A stretch of 64,000 bases of DNA from Deltaproteobacteria bacterium HGW-Deltaproteobacteria-8 (GCA_002840405.1 PHAR01000007.1:262271-326270), one strand, 5' to 3'; shown: positions 1 to 9,109, counted from the stretch's first letter. Notes: generated by a model from the sequence alone, not told the origin. Made by a program: numbers and translations.

Positions 1-1
1 C

Positions 2-637
2 TGCCGCCGCCACGGTGTGCTGCTCATCATGGACGAGGTGGTCTGCGGCATGGGCCGCACGGGCAAGTGGTTCGGCTACCAGCACTACAACGCCAAGCCG
101 GACATCGTGACCATGGCCAAGGGCGTGGCCAGCGCCTACATGCCCATCTCCGTCACCGCCACCACGGAGAACGTCTTCGCCCAGTTCCTGCACGACACCA
201 GCGATGCCATGGCCTACTTCCGCGACATCAGCACCTTTGGCGGCTGCGCAGCGGCCTGCACGGCGGCCATCGAGAACACCGCCATCATCGAGGAGGAGAA
301 CCTGCTCGAGAATTGCCGGGTCATGGGCGAGCGCCTGCTGGACGGCCTCAAGGGCATGACCGGCCTGCCCCATGTGGGCGACGTGCGCGGCAAGGGTCTG
401 CTCTGCGGCATCGAGCTGGTCGAGGACAAGAAGACCCGCCAGCCCGTCCACGAGACCTATGCCATGCGCGCTGTGGGCGAGATCGCCGCCCAGGGCGTGC
501 TGGTGGGCCGCACCAACCGCAGCCTGCCCGGCCACAACAACATCATCAACCTGGCCCCGGCCCTGTGCGTCAGCAAGGATGAGATCGACACGATCCTGAA
601 GGCCGTGGAAAACGCGCTCGTCAAGGCGGCGCAGTAG
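2..637 (+). CDS. tpa: taurine:pyruvate aminotransferase, C-terminal part (cut by window start)
   Basis: Class III PLP-dependent aminotransferase; about 211 C-terminal residues are present. The stretch MDEVVCGMGRTG contains the PLP-contacting Asp region, and TMAKGVASAYMP carries the Schiff-base Lys. The C-terminal small domain (GKGLLCGIELVEDK) is intact up to the TAG stop. The family includes taurine:pyruvate, omega-amino acid and GABA transaminases. Tpa converts taurine and pyruvate to sulfoacetaldehyde and L-alanine. The specific call rests mainly on context: a NitT/TauT-type importer follows in the same direction, and xsc, which consumes sulfoacetaldehyde, lies 18 kb away. Another omega-amino acid:pyruvate aminotransferase cannot be excluded from this fragment. 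Confidence 0.72.
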   Translation, partial: CRRHGVLLIMDEVVCGMGRTGKWFGYQHYNAKPDIVTMAKGVASAYMPISVTATTENVFAQFLHDTSDAMAYFRDISTFGGCAAACTAAIENTAIIEEENLLENCRVMGERLLDGLKGMTGLPHVGDVRGKGLLCGIELVEDKKTRQPVHETYAMRAVGEIAAQGVLVGRTNRSLPGHNNIINLAPALCVSKDEIDTILKAVENALVKAAQ

Positions 638-719
638 CCAACCGGCCGCACAGTAAGCGGCAACACAGCGGCAAGACAACGGAAAAGGGCTTACGCAACA
701 CGAGAGCGAGGAGTTGCCA

Positions 720-1478
720 ATGGCGCGAGAGGGCGAGACAAGCCAGTCCAAGATCGAGGTCCGCAACCTGACCAAGCGCTACGGCGAACTGCTGGTGCTC
801 GACGACATCAACTTCGACGTGGCCGAGGGTGAGTTCGTGGCCATTGTCGGCCCGACCGGCTGTGGCAAGACCACCTTCTTAAACGCCCTGTCGCGGCTCA
901 TCCCCATCACCCAGGGCCACATCCGCATCGACGGCGAGGACGCCGATCCCAAGCGCCACAACATCTCCTTCGTGTTCCAGGAGCCCACCTGCCTGCCCTG
1001 GCGCACCGTGCGCGACAACGTGGCCTATGGCATGGAGGTCAAGGGACTGCCCCAGGCCGAGATCAACGCCCGGCTGGAGAAGATCCTTGAGCTTGTGGGG
1101 CTGACGCAGTGCCAGAACCTCTACCCCAACCAGATCTCCGCCAGCATGCTCCAGCGCATCGCGGTGTCGCGCGCCTTTGCCGTGAACCCGGACCTGCTGC
1201 TCATGGACGAGCCATACGGCCAGCTCGACGTGAAGCTCAGGTTCTACCTCGAGGATGAGCTCTTGAGCCTCTGGCAGAAGCTCGGGAGCACCGTGCTGTT
1301 CATCACCCACAACATCGAGGAGGCCGTGTACGTGGCGCAGCGCATCCTGGTGCTGTCCAACAAGCCGACCAAGATCAAGGCCGAGGTCAAGGTGGACCTG
1401 CCCCGGCCCAGGGACTTCCGCGATCCTGAATTCGTCCGCATCCGCAAGCACGTCACCGAGCTCATACGCTGGTGGTAG
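720..1478 (+). CDS. NitT/TauT-family ABC transporter ATPase with degenerate signature motif
   Basis: Nucleotide-binding subunit of a sulfonate/nitrate-type importer, 252 aa. Walker A is GPTGCGKTT and Walker B ends LLLMDEP. The ABC signature normally read LSGGM is ISASM here (NQISASMLQRIAVSR), so the composite ATP site using this signature is probably weak. The ATG at 720 is preferred to a TTG six bases upstream because GAGGAG lies just before it. A second ATPase with a normal signature closes the same transporter cluster (4457-5251), which suggests a heterodimeric, asymmetric ATPase pair. It is the second gene of the visible operon, after tpa. Substrate is inferred to be taurine or another C2 sulfonate. 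Confidence 0.85.
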   Translation: MAREGETSQSKIEVRNLTKRYGELLVLDDINFDVAEGEFVAIVGPTGCGKTTFLNALSRLIPITQGHIRIDGEDADPKRHNISFVFQEPTCLPWRTVRDNVAYGMEVKGLPQAEINARLEKILELVGLTQCQNLYPNQISASMLQRIAVSRAFAVNPDLLLMDEPYGQLDVKLRFYLEDELLSLWQKLGSTVLFITHNIEEAVYVAQRILVLSNKPTKIKAEVKVDLPRPRDFRDPEFVRIRKHVTELIRWW

Positions 1479-1572
1479 CGCTGCGGCGGCGGTGAAGTCG
1501 ACAGGGGGAAACAGCGCGGCGGGCAGACCGCGCAAATGGTGAGCGAATAACTCAACGACGGAGGAACAGTCC

Positions 1573-2628
1573 ATGCAAAAGCTTAAGCATCACATCACGC
1601 TGTGTGTTGTGCTGGTTCTGGTCCTGACCTGGGCCGGATTGGCGCAGGCGGAGACCAAGGTGCTGAACACCACCTGGCAGGCCGAGCACGAGACCTTCAT
1701 CCCCTGGTACGCCAAGGCCCACGGCTGGGACAAGGCCGAGGGCTTTGAGTTCAAGCTCCACATGTTCGACTCCGGCATGGCCCAGCTGGAAGCCCTGCCC
1801 GCCAAGCAGTGGGTTCTGGGCGGCACCGGCGGCGTGCCCATGATGTTCGGCGCGCTCCGTCACAACGCCTACCTCATCGCCATCGGCAACGACGAGTCCG
1901 TGACCAACGCCGTGCTCGTGAGGCCGAACAGCCCCATCCTGAAGACCAAGGGCTTCAACAAGAAGTTCCCCGAGGTCTTCGGCTCGCCCGAGTCCGTGAA
2001 GGGCAAGACCATCCTGGTCACCACCATCTCTTCGGGCCACTACGCCATGAGCCTTTGGCTCAAGTCGCTGGGCCTGACGGACAAGGACGTCATCATCAAG
2101 AACATGGACCCCGCCCAGTGCGTGGCCGCCTTCCAGAAGGGCATCGGTGACGCCGTGGTGCTGTGGGCGCCGCAGATGTACAACGGCCTGAAGAAGGGCT
2201 GGAAGGTCGCCTCGGACGTCAAGAAGGCCGGCGGCTTCGTGCCCATCGTGCTCATCGGCGACAAGGACTACTGCGACAAGAATCCCCAGGAAGTGGCCAA
2301 GTTCCTCAAGGTCTACTTCCGCGGCATCGACCTGATCCGCAAGGACGGCGTGAAGCTGTCCCCGGACTACAAGAAGTTCCTCAGCTGGGCCGGTCTGCGC
2401 ATGAGCGAGGACGAGGCCAAGATGGACCTGAACCTGCACCCCGTGTTCACCCTGGAAGAGCAGCTCAAGATGTTCGACTCCTCCAAGGGCCAGAGCCAGG
2501 TGCAGGCTTGGCAGAGCGATCTGGTGAAGTTCTTCACCGACCTGGGCAAGCTGAAGCCCGAAGAGGGCCAGAAGCTCCAGACCGGCTTCTACATCACCGA
2601 CAAGTTCCTCAAGCTGGTCAAGAAGTAG
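1573..2628 (+). CDS. ABC transporter periplasmic substrate-binding protein (NitT/TauT type)
   Basis: 351 aa with a clear Sec signal peptide (MQKLKHHITLCVVLVLVLTW, cleavage probably after AQA near residue 26) followed by a TauA/SsuA-like two-lobed binding protein. It would capture an organosulfonate in the periplasm and deliver it to the permeases at 2730-4381. A gap of about 94 bases separates it from the ATPase gene, with GGAGGAACAG before the ATG. A perfect GC-rich hairpin sits just after its stop, consistent with a higher transcript level for the binding protein than for the membrane genes. The ligand cannot be read from sequence; taurine is favoured by the neighbouring tpa. Confidence 0.85.
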   Translation: MQKLKHHITLCVVLVLVLTWAGLAQAETKVLNTTWQAEHETFIPWYAKAHGWDKAEGFEFKLHMFDSGMAQLEALPAKQWVLGGTGGVPMMFGALRHNAYLIAIGNDESVTNAVLVRPNSPILKTKGFNKKFPEVFGSPESVKGKTILVTTISSGHYAMSLWLKSLGLTDKDVIIKNMDPAQCVAAFQKGIGDAVVLWAPQMYNGLKKGWKVASDVKKAGGFVPIVLIGDKDYCDKNPQEVAKFLKVYFRGIDLIRKDGVKLSPDYKKFLSWAGLRMSEDEAKMDLNLHPVFTLEEQLKMFDSSKGQSQVQAWQSDLVKFFTDLGKLKPEEGQKLQTGFYITDKFLKLVKK

Positions 2629-2642
2629 AAAGCGATGACGCC

Positions 2643-2682
2643 GGGCCGGCCTGCCCACGCATCGGTGCGGACAGGCCGGCCC
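2643..2682 (+). other. intercistronic hairpin after the binding-protein gene
   Basis: Perfect 11-bp inverted repeat GGGCCGGCCTG / CAGGCCGGCCC (2643-2653 and 2672-2682), with a smaller CGCA/TGCG stem inside the loop. There is no T-run, so it is more likely an mRNA-stabilising or partial attenuation element than a full terminator. A similar element follows the other binding-protein gene (29752-29789). Confidence 0.7.
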
Positions 2683-2729
2683 CTCTCCCAGGCAACCGTG
2701 ACAGCCCTGCGGCAAAGAGGTACGAAGCG

Positions 2730-3527
2730 ATGACAGCATACCGTGAAGTACGGGTGAGAACGCCCCTGGCGCTCAAGATTCTGCCGGTGCTCAGCATCGC
2801 CTCTTTCTTCTTCCTGTGGGAGTTCGTGGTGCGCTCCGGCATCGTGCCCTCCACCATGCTCGCAGCGCCCAGCGACGTGGCCCGGCTGTTTGTGGTCAAG
2901 CTGACCCAGGCCGACCCGGACGGCGCGCTGTTGCAGGAGCACGCCTGGGTCAGCATCCAGGAGGCCTTCACCGGCTATTTCCTGTCGCTGGCAGTCGGCA
3001 TCCCGCTCGGCCTGGCCATGGGCTGGTTCGTCATGGCCGAGGGCCTGGCCCGGCCGGTGTTCGAAATCATCCGCCCCATCCCGCCCGTGGCCTGGATTCC
3101 GCTGACCATCTTCTGGTTCGGCATTGGCCTGCCGGGCAAGGTCTTCATCATCTTTCTGGGCGGCCTGGTGCCCTGCGTCATCAACGCCTACGTGGGCGTC
3201 AAGATGACCAACCCGACGCTCATCCAGATGGCGCGAACCTACGGCGCCAGCGACTGGCAGATCTTCCGCCAGCTGTGCATCCCCTCGGCCCTGCCCATGG
3301 TCTTCGGCGCGTTGCAGATCGCGCTGGCCTGCTGCTGGACCAACCTCGTGGCCGCTGAGCTGCTCGCGGCGGACGCGGGCCTCGGCTTCCTGATCACCAT
3401 GGGCCGCAGGCTGGCCATGCCGGAGATGGTTGTCCTGGGCATGGTCATGGTGGGGCTCACCGGCGCGGTCATCGGTGTTGTCATCGACTGCGTGGAGAAG
3501 AGGCTTCTGGCCGGGATCAGGAGGTAG
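2730..3527 (+). CDS. ABC transporter permease (NitT/TauT type)
   Basis: Inner-membrane subunit of 265 aa, the normal length for SsuC/TauC-like permeases. Six hydrophobic segments are visible, starting LALKILPVLSIASFFFLWEF. The cytoplasmic EAA-type coupling loop is ARTYGASDWQIFRQLCIPSALP. A longer reading frame opens upstream, but the ATG at 2730 gives the expected N-terminus and comes about 100 bases after the binding-protein gene. It probably pairs with the second permease starting 3533, forming a heterodimeric channel. Confidence 0.85.
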   Translation: MTAYREVRVRTPLALKILPVLSIASFFFLWEFVVRSGIVPSTMLAAPSDVARLFVVKLTQADPDGALLQEHAWVSIQEAFTGYFLSLAVGIPLGLAMGWFVMAEGLARPVFEIIRPIPPVAWIPLTIFWFGIGLPGKVFIIFLGGLVPCVINAYVGVKMTNPTLIQMARTYGASDWQIFRQLCIPSALPMVFGALQIALACCWTNLVAAELLAADAGLGFLITMGRRLAMPEMVVLGMVMVGLTGAVIGVVIDCVEKRLLAGIRR

Positions 3528-3532
3528 CGCTT

Positions 3533-4381
3533 ATGTCCTCAAGCATCGCCAACGAGACCACCTGCAGCTTCACGGACAGGCGCCCCTGGACCCTGCGCCG
3601 GGTGCTCAAGACCCGCCCCTTCCTGTACGCAGTCTCGCTGTTCTGCTTCTTCTACGGCTGGGACTTCCTGGCCCGCTCCCTGGGTGCGGAGGGCTCAAGC
3701 TCCCTGGCCAGGCCGCTGGAGGTGCTGGCCGCCCTGGTGGACCTGTGGGACAACGAGCTGGCCGAACTCAAGCTGCTGGGCCACATCTGGGCCAGCACCC
3801 AGCGCGTGCTCATCGGCTTCTCCATCGCCGCGGTGCTGGCCGTGCCCATCGGGCTGGCCATGGCGCTGAACCGCACCGTCAACGCCATCGTCAAGCCCCT
3901 GTTCGACCTCCTGAAGCCCATGCCGCCCATCTCCTGGATCTCCATCTCCATCCTCTGGTTCGGCATCGACGAGACGAGCAAGGTCTTCATCATCGTCATC
4001 GGCACCTTCGTGCCCTGCCTGCTCAACGCCTACAACGGCGTGCGCCTGGTGGAGCCGGAGCTCTACGACGTCATCCGCATGCTGGGCGGCAACCGGCGCG
4101 ACGAAATCCTGCACGTCTGCTTCCCGGCCTCGTTCCCGGCCATCTTCGCGGGCCTGCAGATCTCCATGAGCTCGGCCTGGACCTGCGTGCTGGCGGCAGA
4201 GCTGGTGAGCGCGCGTTCCGGCCTGGGCTACATCATCGTCCAGGGCATGAACCTCTCGGACCCGGCCATGGTCATGGGCGGCATGGCGGTCATCGCCGTC
4301 GTGGCCTATGGCACCACGCTTCTGCTCACCGCGCTCGAGCGCCACCTCTGCCCCTGGAAGCGCAAGATCGCCGGGCTGTAA
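3533..4381 (+). CDS. second ABC transporter permease (NitT/TauT type)
   Basis: 282 aa, paralogous to the preceding permease, beginning six bases after its stop, which indicates translational coupling. Core motifs are PMPPISWISISILWFGI and an EAA loop (IRMLGGNRRDEILHVCFPAS). Most NitT/TauT systems use a permease homodimer; two distinct permeases plus two distinct ATPases imply a five-component importer. The partner ATPase follows at 4457. Confidence 0.84.
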   Translation: MSSSIANETTCSFTDRRPWTLRRVLKTRPFLYAVSLFCFFYGWDFLARSLGAEGSSSLARPLEVLAALVDLWDNELAELKLLGHIWASTQRVLIGFSIAAVLAVPIGLAMALNRTVNAIVKPLFDLLKPMPPISWISISILWFGIDETSKVFIIVIGTFVPCLLNAYNGVRLVEPELYDVIRMLGGNRRDEILHVCFPASFPAIFAGLQISMSSAWTCVLAAELVSARSGLGYIIVQGMNLSDPAMVMGGMAVIAVVAYGTTLLLTALERHLCPWKRKIAGL

Positions 4382-4456
4382 CCTCTTTTCGGCCCAGCAT
4401 CGGCAACAGGAACACTGGCCAGAGCGACCACAGAAGACACGCGAAGGAAGGCTGCC

Positions 4457-5251
4457 GTGACCACTCCCACCCCCGCCCCCAAGGGCAAGATCGTCTGTAC
4501 CCACGTCAGCAAGACGTTTATCCAAAAGGGCAAGCAGGAAGTGCCCGTGCTGGACGACGTGAGCGTCGAGGTCCAGGAGAATGAGTTCCTTGTGATCCTG
4601 GGGCCTGGCCAGTGCGGCAAGAGCACGCTGTTGCGCATCATCGCCGGGCTGGAGACGCCGACCACCGGCAGCGTGACCCTGGCCGGGGCCGACGGCGTGG
4701 CCCGCGAGGTGACCGGCCCCGGACCGGACCGCGGGCTGGTGTTCCAGGGCTACATGCTCTTTCCCTGGAAGACCGTGCTCGGCAACGTGGAGATGGGCCC
4801 CCGCCTGCGCGGGCTTTCCGGCGCCAAGTGCCGCGAGATCGCCCGGCACTACATCGAGCTCGTTGGCCTCACCGGGTTCGAGGACCACTACCCGCACCAG
4901 CTCTCCGGCGGCATGAAGCAGCGCGTGGGCATCGCCCGTGTCTACGCCAACAGCCCGGAGGTCATGCTCCTTGACGAGCCCTTCGGCCAGCTCGACGCCC
5001 AGACGCGCATCTTCATGGAGCAGGAGACCGTGCGCATCTGGCAGGCCGAGCAGCGTACCGTGCTCTTCGTCACCAACAACATCGACGAGGCCCTGTTCCT
5101 GGGCGACCGCATCGTGACCATGGAGGGCAAGCTGCCCGGCCGTGTGCAGACGGTCTACAACGTCAACCTGCCGCGCCCGCGCGACTTCACGGACATGGAG
5201 TTCCTGCGCATCCGCCAGGAGATCATCGACGCCTCGCAGCTCACCTTGTAG
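4457..5251 (+). CDS. NitT/TauT-family ABC transporter ATPase with normal signature
   Basis: 264 aa, GTG start preceded by GAAGGAAGG. Walker A is GPGQCGKST, the signature is LSGGMKQR and Walker B is VMLLDEP, so all catalytic motifs are in place, unlike the ATPase at 720. The C-terminal tail PRPRDFTDMEFLRIRQEI matches the tail seen in all four ABC ATPases in this window, so the two transporter clusters are probably related by duplication. It would energise uptake together with the first ATPase. Confidence 0.86.
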   Translation: MTTPTPAPKGKIVCTHVSKTFIQKGKQEVPVLDDVSVEVQENEFLVILGPGQCGKSTLLRIIAGLETPTTGSVTLAGADGVAREVTGPGPDRGLVFQGYMLFPWKTVLGNVEMGPRLRGLSGAKCREIARHYIELVGLTGFEDHYPHQLSGGMKQRVGIARVYANSPEVMLLDEPFGQLDAQTRIFMEQETVRIWQAEQRTVLFVTNNIDEALFLGDRIVTMEGKLPGRVQTVYNVNLPRPRDFTDMEFLRIRQEIIDASQLTL

Positions 5252-5284
5252 CGCTGCCAGCCGGAAGGCACGGACGGAGGAGCC

Positions 5285-6220
5285 ATGAGTCCTCTAGTGT
5301 TGGCCCTGGTGCTGGCTTCAGCTCTCCTGCACGTGCTTTGGAACACGCTGGTGAAGCAGTGCGGGGACAAGCTTTCCTTTGCCTGGCTCACCACCGTGGC
5401 GGGCAACGCCGTGCTCCTGCCCGCGCTGCTGGCCTGGGGCGCGTGGACCACGTGGACCGGCTCGGCTGGCGGCGGCCCCCTGCACGGCTTGAGCACCGAA
5501 GTCTTGCTCTGGGCCGCAGCGTCCGGTCTGCTGGAGACGCTCTATGTGATCTGCCTGTTCAAGGCTTACGCGGCCGCAGACCTGACCGTGGTCTACCCTG
5601 TGAGCCGCGGGGCCGCGCCCGTGTTCACCCTGGCCCTGGCGGGCCTGCTGGTGGGGGATGTCCTTTCCGCGCAGCAGGCCGTGGCCGTGGCCGTGGTGGT
5701 TGCCGGCACGCTGCTCGTGGGGCTGTCGGGCAGCCCCAGGCCGTCACTGGTCAAGGCCTGCGCCGCGACGCAGCGGGTCACGGCAAGGGGGCTCGGCCTG
5801 TCCCTGGCCACGGGCGTGGCCATCGCGGGCTACCACCTGACGGACAGGCGGGCCATGGGCCTCTCACCAGCGCCCGACCCCCTCTGCTACCTCTTCCTCA
5901 TGCACCTGTTCATGACCCTTTTCATCACGCTCTGGGCCTGGCGGCGCAGCCGCAACCTCGCCGCGCTCTGCTCGGAATGGGCGAGGAGCCCGCGCGACGT
6001 GCTGCTGGTGGCCATGTTCACCCCCCTGTCTTACTTCCTCATCGTGCTGGCCCTGCGCGAGGGCAACGTGGTGCTGGTCACGGCCGCGCGCAATGTCGGC
6101 ATCCTGTTCAGCACCCTGGCTGGAGCCTACATCCTGCGCGAAAGGATCACCCGCACACGCGGCTGGGGTTCGGTCCTCATCATGGCCGGACTGGCGGGCA
6201 TGGCACTTCTGCGCGGCTAG
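5285..6220 (+). CDS. EamA/DMT-family membrane transporter
   Basis: 311 aa, about ten hydrophobic helices in two EamA repeats (drug/metabolite transporter superfamily). It starts 33 bases after the ATPase stop with GGACGGAGGAGCC before the ATG, so it probably belongs to the tpa-transporter operon. Characterised relatives export amino acids or other metabolites. Since Tpa turns pyruvate into alanine, export of surplus alanine is an attractive but purely contextual idea. The gene ends 22 bases from the convergent DJ-1 family gene. Confidence 0.75.
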   Translation: MSPLVLALVLASALLHVLWNTLVKQCGDKLSFAWLTTVAGNAVLLPALLAWGAWTTWTGSAGGGPLHGLSTEVLLWAAASGLLETLYVICLFKAYAAADLTVVYPVSRGAAPVFTLALAGLLVGDVLSAQQAVAVAVVVAGTLLVGLSGSPRPSLVKACAATQRVTARGLGLSLATGVAIAGYHLTDRRAMGLSPAPDPLCYLFLMHLFMTLFITLWAWRRSRNLAALCSEWARSPRDVLLVAMFTPLSYFLIVLALREGNVVLVTAARNVGILFSTLAGAYILRERITRTRGWGSVLIMAGLAGMALLRG

Positions 6221-6241
6221 GGCAAAGCCCGCGCGCCGGGA

Positions 6242-6766
6242 CTAGCCCCGCAGCACGCCGAGGCACGCGGTCATGAACTGCGGCAGGTCGTCCGGGGTGC
6301 GGCTGGACACGAGGCAGCCGTCCACCACCGCCGCCGCGTCCTCCCACAGGGCTCCGGCGTTGACCATGTCGTCCTTGATGGAGAAGAAGCTCGTGCATCT
6401 CTTGCCCCTCAGAATCCCTGCGGAAACAGGCACCCACCCGGCGTGGCAGATGGCCGCCACGAGCTTGCCGGCGTCGAACATGGCGCGCACGAAGGTGAGA
6501 GCGGCCTGGTGCCTGCGCATGAGGTCCGGGGCGTAGCCGCCGGGGATGATCACCCCGTGCAGGCTTGCGGGGTCCAGGTCGCGGAAGGCCGCATCGGCCA
6601 CGGCAGGCATGCCGAACTTGCTCTTGTACTCGCGTCCGGCCTCGGGCGCGGCCACCAGAACCTTGGCCCCGGCCTCGACCAGGCGCAGGCGCGGATACCA
6701 GAACTCCAAATCGTTATACATATTCTCAAGATAGAGCACCACAGTCTTTCCAGCCAGTCCACTCAT
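6242..6766 (-). CDS. DJ-1/PfpI family protein
   Basis: 174 aa, single DJ-1/PfpI domain. The nucleophile elbow is AAICHAGW, with the usual reactive Cys followed by His. An acidic residue (MYNDLEF) sits where the family has the Cys-supporting Glu/Asp. Members act as cysteine peptidases, chaperones or glyoxalase-like deglycases, so the role is unknown. It is divergent from the activator gene at 6985 and convergent with the EamA gene, so it stands alone. A role in handling reactive aldehydes such as sulfoacetaldehyde is conceivable but unsupported. Confidence 0.75.
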   Translation of the reverse strand: MSGLAGKTVVLYLENMYNDLEFWYPRLRLVEAGAKVLVAAPEAGREYKSKFGMPAVADAAFRDLDPASLHGVIIPGGYAPDLMRRHQAALTFVRAMFDAGKLVAAICHAGWVPVSAGILRGKRCTSFFSIKDDMVNAGALWEDAAAVVDGCLVSSRTPDDLPQFMTACLGVLRG

Positions 6767-6984
6767 GTCTGCCTCCTCATACAGTTACAAATGCCTCCGG
6801 CCCCTGTTCCCAGAACGGCCCCACCCACTTGCATTTCTCTCTTCTCGTGCGCAACCCAACAATTTCAAAGAAAAAAACTGCGACATACCGCTTTTTCTTG
6901 AAAACGGCTGGTCTTCCTGACATGCTGAAAGCGTCGGAACAATCAGGAACCCTCTCAGCTCGGCTCAATGCCCAGGGGACCAGC

Positions 6985-8379
6985 ATGATGAACGCCGCCA
7001 GCTTCAGCCTGGACAACCTCGCGGAATGCATCCTCGACACCGTCCCCATGGGGATCATCTACTGCGACCACGAGTGCGTCGTCCGCTTCATGAATGAAAC
7101 CTACGCCCGGTACCTGGGCATCGGCAAGGGCCAGGCCCTGGGCAGGCCCATCACGGAGCTCATCCCGGACTCGCGTGCGAACATCGTGATGCAGAGCGGC
7201 GAGGCCGAGATGGGCGAGCAGTGCTGCGTGGGCCATGGCAAGGGCAAGCGCACCCTCATCGTCAACCGCATCCCCGTGCGCAACGCGGCGGGCGAGGTCA
7301 TCGGCATGCTCTCGCAGTCCATCTTCAGCAACCCGGAGGAGCTGAAGAACCTGTCCGCCAAGATCGAGCGCCTCGGCCAAAAGGTCAACCTGTACAAGAA
7401 GCGCATGCACACCGCCCTGGCGGCGCGCTACGACCTGGACAGCATCCTCGGCCAGAGCGCGTCCATTCGCGGCGCCAAGCAGCACCTGGCCCGCTACGCC
7501 AGGACCGAAGAGCCGGTACTGCTGCTGGGGGCCACGGGCACCGGGAAGGAACTCTTCGCCAACGCCCTGCACCAGGCCAGCCCGCGCTCCACCGGCCCCT
7601 TTGTGAGCATCAACTGCGCGGCCATCCCCAACGACCTCTTCGAGTCCGAGCTGTTCGGGTATCTGCCCGGCTCCTTCACCGGCGCCCAGCGCGAGGGCAA
7701 GATCGGCAAGATCGAGCTGGCCCACAACGGCACCCTGTTCCTGGACGAGATCGGGGACCTGCCGCTCACCGCCCAGGTCAAGCTTTTGCGCGTGCTGGAG
7801 GACAAGCTGGTGCACCGCCTTGGCGCGAACGCGCCCATCCACGTGGACTTCCGTCTGGTGGCGGCCACCAACCGCGACCTGCAGACCATGATGCGCGACG
7901 GCCTGTTCCGCGACGAGCTGTACTACCGGCTTTCGGGCCTGAGCATCCGCATCGAGCCGCTGCGCGAGCGCACCGAGGACATCCCGGTGCTCGTGGCGCA
8001 CCAGCTCTCCTGCACCAACGCCCAGGTCTCCGGCTGCTCGGACGCGGCCATGGACGCGCTGATGCACTACAGCTGGCCGGGCAACGTGCGCGAACTGGCC
8101 GGGGTGGTGAGCCGCGCGGCCAGCCTATGCGTGGGCAATATCATCCAGCTGGGGGACCTGCCTCCGGAGATCGCCGCCGGGGCGACCCGCAGCCAGCCGA
8201 CGCAGGGCCTCGGCAACAAGACGCTGCTGGCCGACGTGCAGGCGAACAACGAGCAGCGGCTCATCCTGGCCACCCTGCGCGAGAACAAGTGGAATATGGC
8301 CCGCTCGGCCAGGGCTCTGGGCATCTCCCGGGCCACGCTCTACGAGAAGGCGCGCAAGCACGGCATCACCAGGGCCTGA
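6985..8379 (+). CDS. sigma-54-dependent transcriptional activator with PAS domain
   Basis: 464 aa. An N-terminal PAS domain (LDTVPMGIIYCDHECVVRF, about residues 15-120) is followed by a short coiled linker, an AAA+ domain and a Fis-type helix-turn-helix (WNMARSARALGISRATLYEK). Walker A is GATGTGKE. The sigma-54 contact loop is GSFTGA, a change from the canonical GAFTGA. The ATG at 6985 was chosen because AGGGGA lies eight bases upstream; in-frame codons further upstream look non-coding. It closely resembles the activator at 20672-22057. By position it may control the tpa-importer operon, whose promoter is outside the window. Confidence 0.87.
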   Translation: MMNAASFSLDNLAECILDTVPMGIIYCDHECVVRFMNETYARYLGIGKGQALGRPITELIPDSRANIVMQSGEAEMGEQCCVGHGKGKRTLIVNRIPVRNAAGEVIGMLSQSIFSNPEELKNLSAKIERLGQKVNLYKKRMHTALAARYDLDSILGQSASIRGAKQHLARYARTEEPVLLLGATGTGKELFANALHQASPRSTGPFVSINCAAIPNDLFESELFGYLPGSFTGAQREGKIGKIELAHNGTLFLDEIGDLPLTAQVKLLRVLEDKLVHRLGANAPIHVDFRLVAATNRDLQTMMRDGLFRDELYYRLSGLSIRIEPLRERTEDIPVLVAHQLSCTNAQVSGCSDAAMDALMHYSWPGNVRELAGVVSRAASLCVGNIIQLGDLPPEIAAGATRSQPTQGLGNKTLLADVQANNEQRLILATLRENKWNMARSARALGISRATLYEKARKHGITRA

Positions 8380-8527
8380 GCCCGCGCCGAAACGGCATCG
8401 CGCCCCAGCGCATCCACCCCCAACACGCCGCACAGAAGCGGGCCAGGAAGTTCCCTGCCCCGGCAGACATCCGTGCTGCACGGCATGGAGCCGCGCCACA
8501 TCGACACCTTCATGGGCGCCCTGTGTT

Positions 8528-8561
8528 GCCAGGGGGGAGGTGGGCCGCCCTCCCCCCTGGC
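8528..8561 (+). other. strong GC hairpin downstream of the activator gene
   Basis: Perfect 13-bp stem GCCAGGGGGGAGG / CCTCCCCCCTGGC with an 8-base loop, 150 bases after the activator stop. The bases after it (TCTTGCC) hold no real T-run, so termination is possible but not certain. Confidence 0.6.
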
Positions 8562-8748
8562 TCTTGCCACGCAATCCGGAACAGGAATGGGAACCATCAA
8601 GCGTCGTTGCCTGCCTTGCGCAAGCCTGAGCAAGACAAAGCAAGAGATGTGCCTCTCTGCAACTACCTTGTTTTATTTAGTGAATTTTATGGAGCAGAAG
8701 GCTGGCTGAAAATCCAGTGTGACAGCCGTGTCGCGCCAGGGCCAGGCG

Positions 8749-8943
8749 GCGGCGGCCGCGCAGGGGCGGCACGTGAATGGGCAGCACATGCCGCCGGCAG
8801 AAGAAGTCGGAACGCATCGTGCCCGCCTTGACCAGTTCTTTCAGGTCGCGGTTGGTGGCCGCCACGAGTCGGAAGTTGGAGACCAGGGACTCGTTACCGC
8901 CCACCGGGGTGTACTGCTTGCTCTCCAGGCCCCGCAGAAGCAA
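8749..8943 (-). pseudogene. fragment of a sigma-54 activator AAA+ domain
   Basis: About 65 codons on the - strand resemble the middle of a bacterial enhancer-binding protein: SNFRLVAATNRDLKELVKAG, then FF.RRHVLPIHVPPLR. The expected R-E-R-E-D continuation is corrupted (GRRRLALARHG), and neither Walker A, sensory domain nor DNA-binding helix is present. It is not a copy of either neighbouring activator. It is a remnant of a fourth such gene in this region. Confidence 0.75.
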
Positions 8944-9109
8944 ACCCGCAATTCCAGAGGCAAAAGTATCTCAAGCCACCGCGCCCCGTAGTCAGGCGCA
9001 ACATGTGGCAGCCCCTTGCGCCAAACCGGGAAAAGGGACTATGCAAGAGTAGGGACAACCCTCAAGGCAGGCCAATCCGATCTGCCGATGCGCACTGAAG
9101 GAAGGCGGC

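Larger units (their letters stand above)
8380..9109. other. 730-base gap holding only a hairpin and a gene fragment
   Basis: No intact gene is visible. It contains the hairpin at 8528-8561, an AT-rich stretch near 8660-8700, and the decayed sigma-54 activator fragment at 8749-8943, listed separately. The promoter of the histidine kinase gene at 9110 probably lies in the last 150 bases, but I see no convincing -35/-10 pair. Confidence 0.6.

Noticed and set aside
2163-2729. Long open frame upstream of the first permease overlapping the binding-protein gene
   Set aside because: The composition is that of a shifted frame of the binding-protein gene; the permease starts at 2730.
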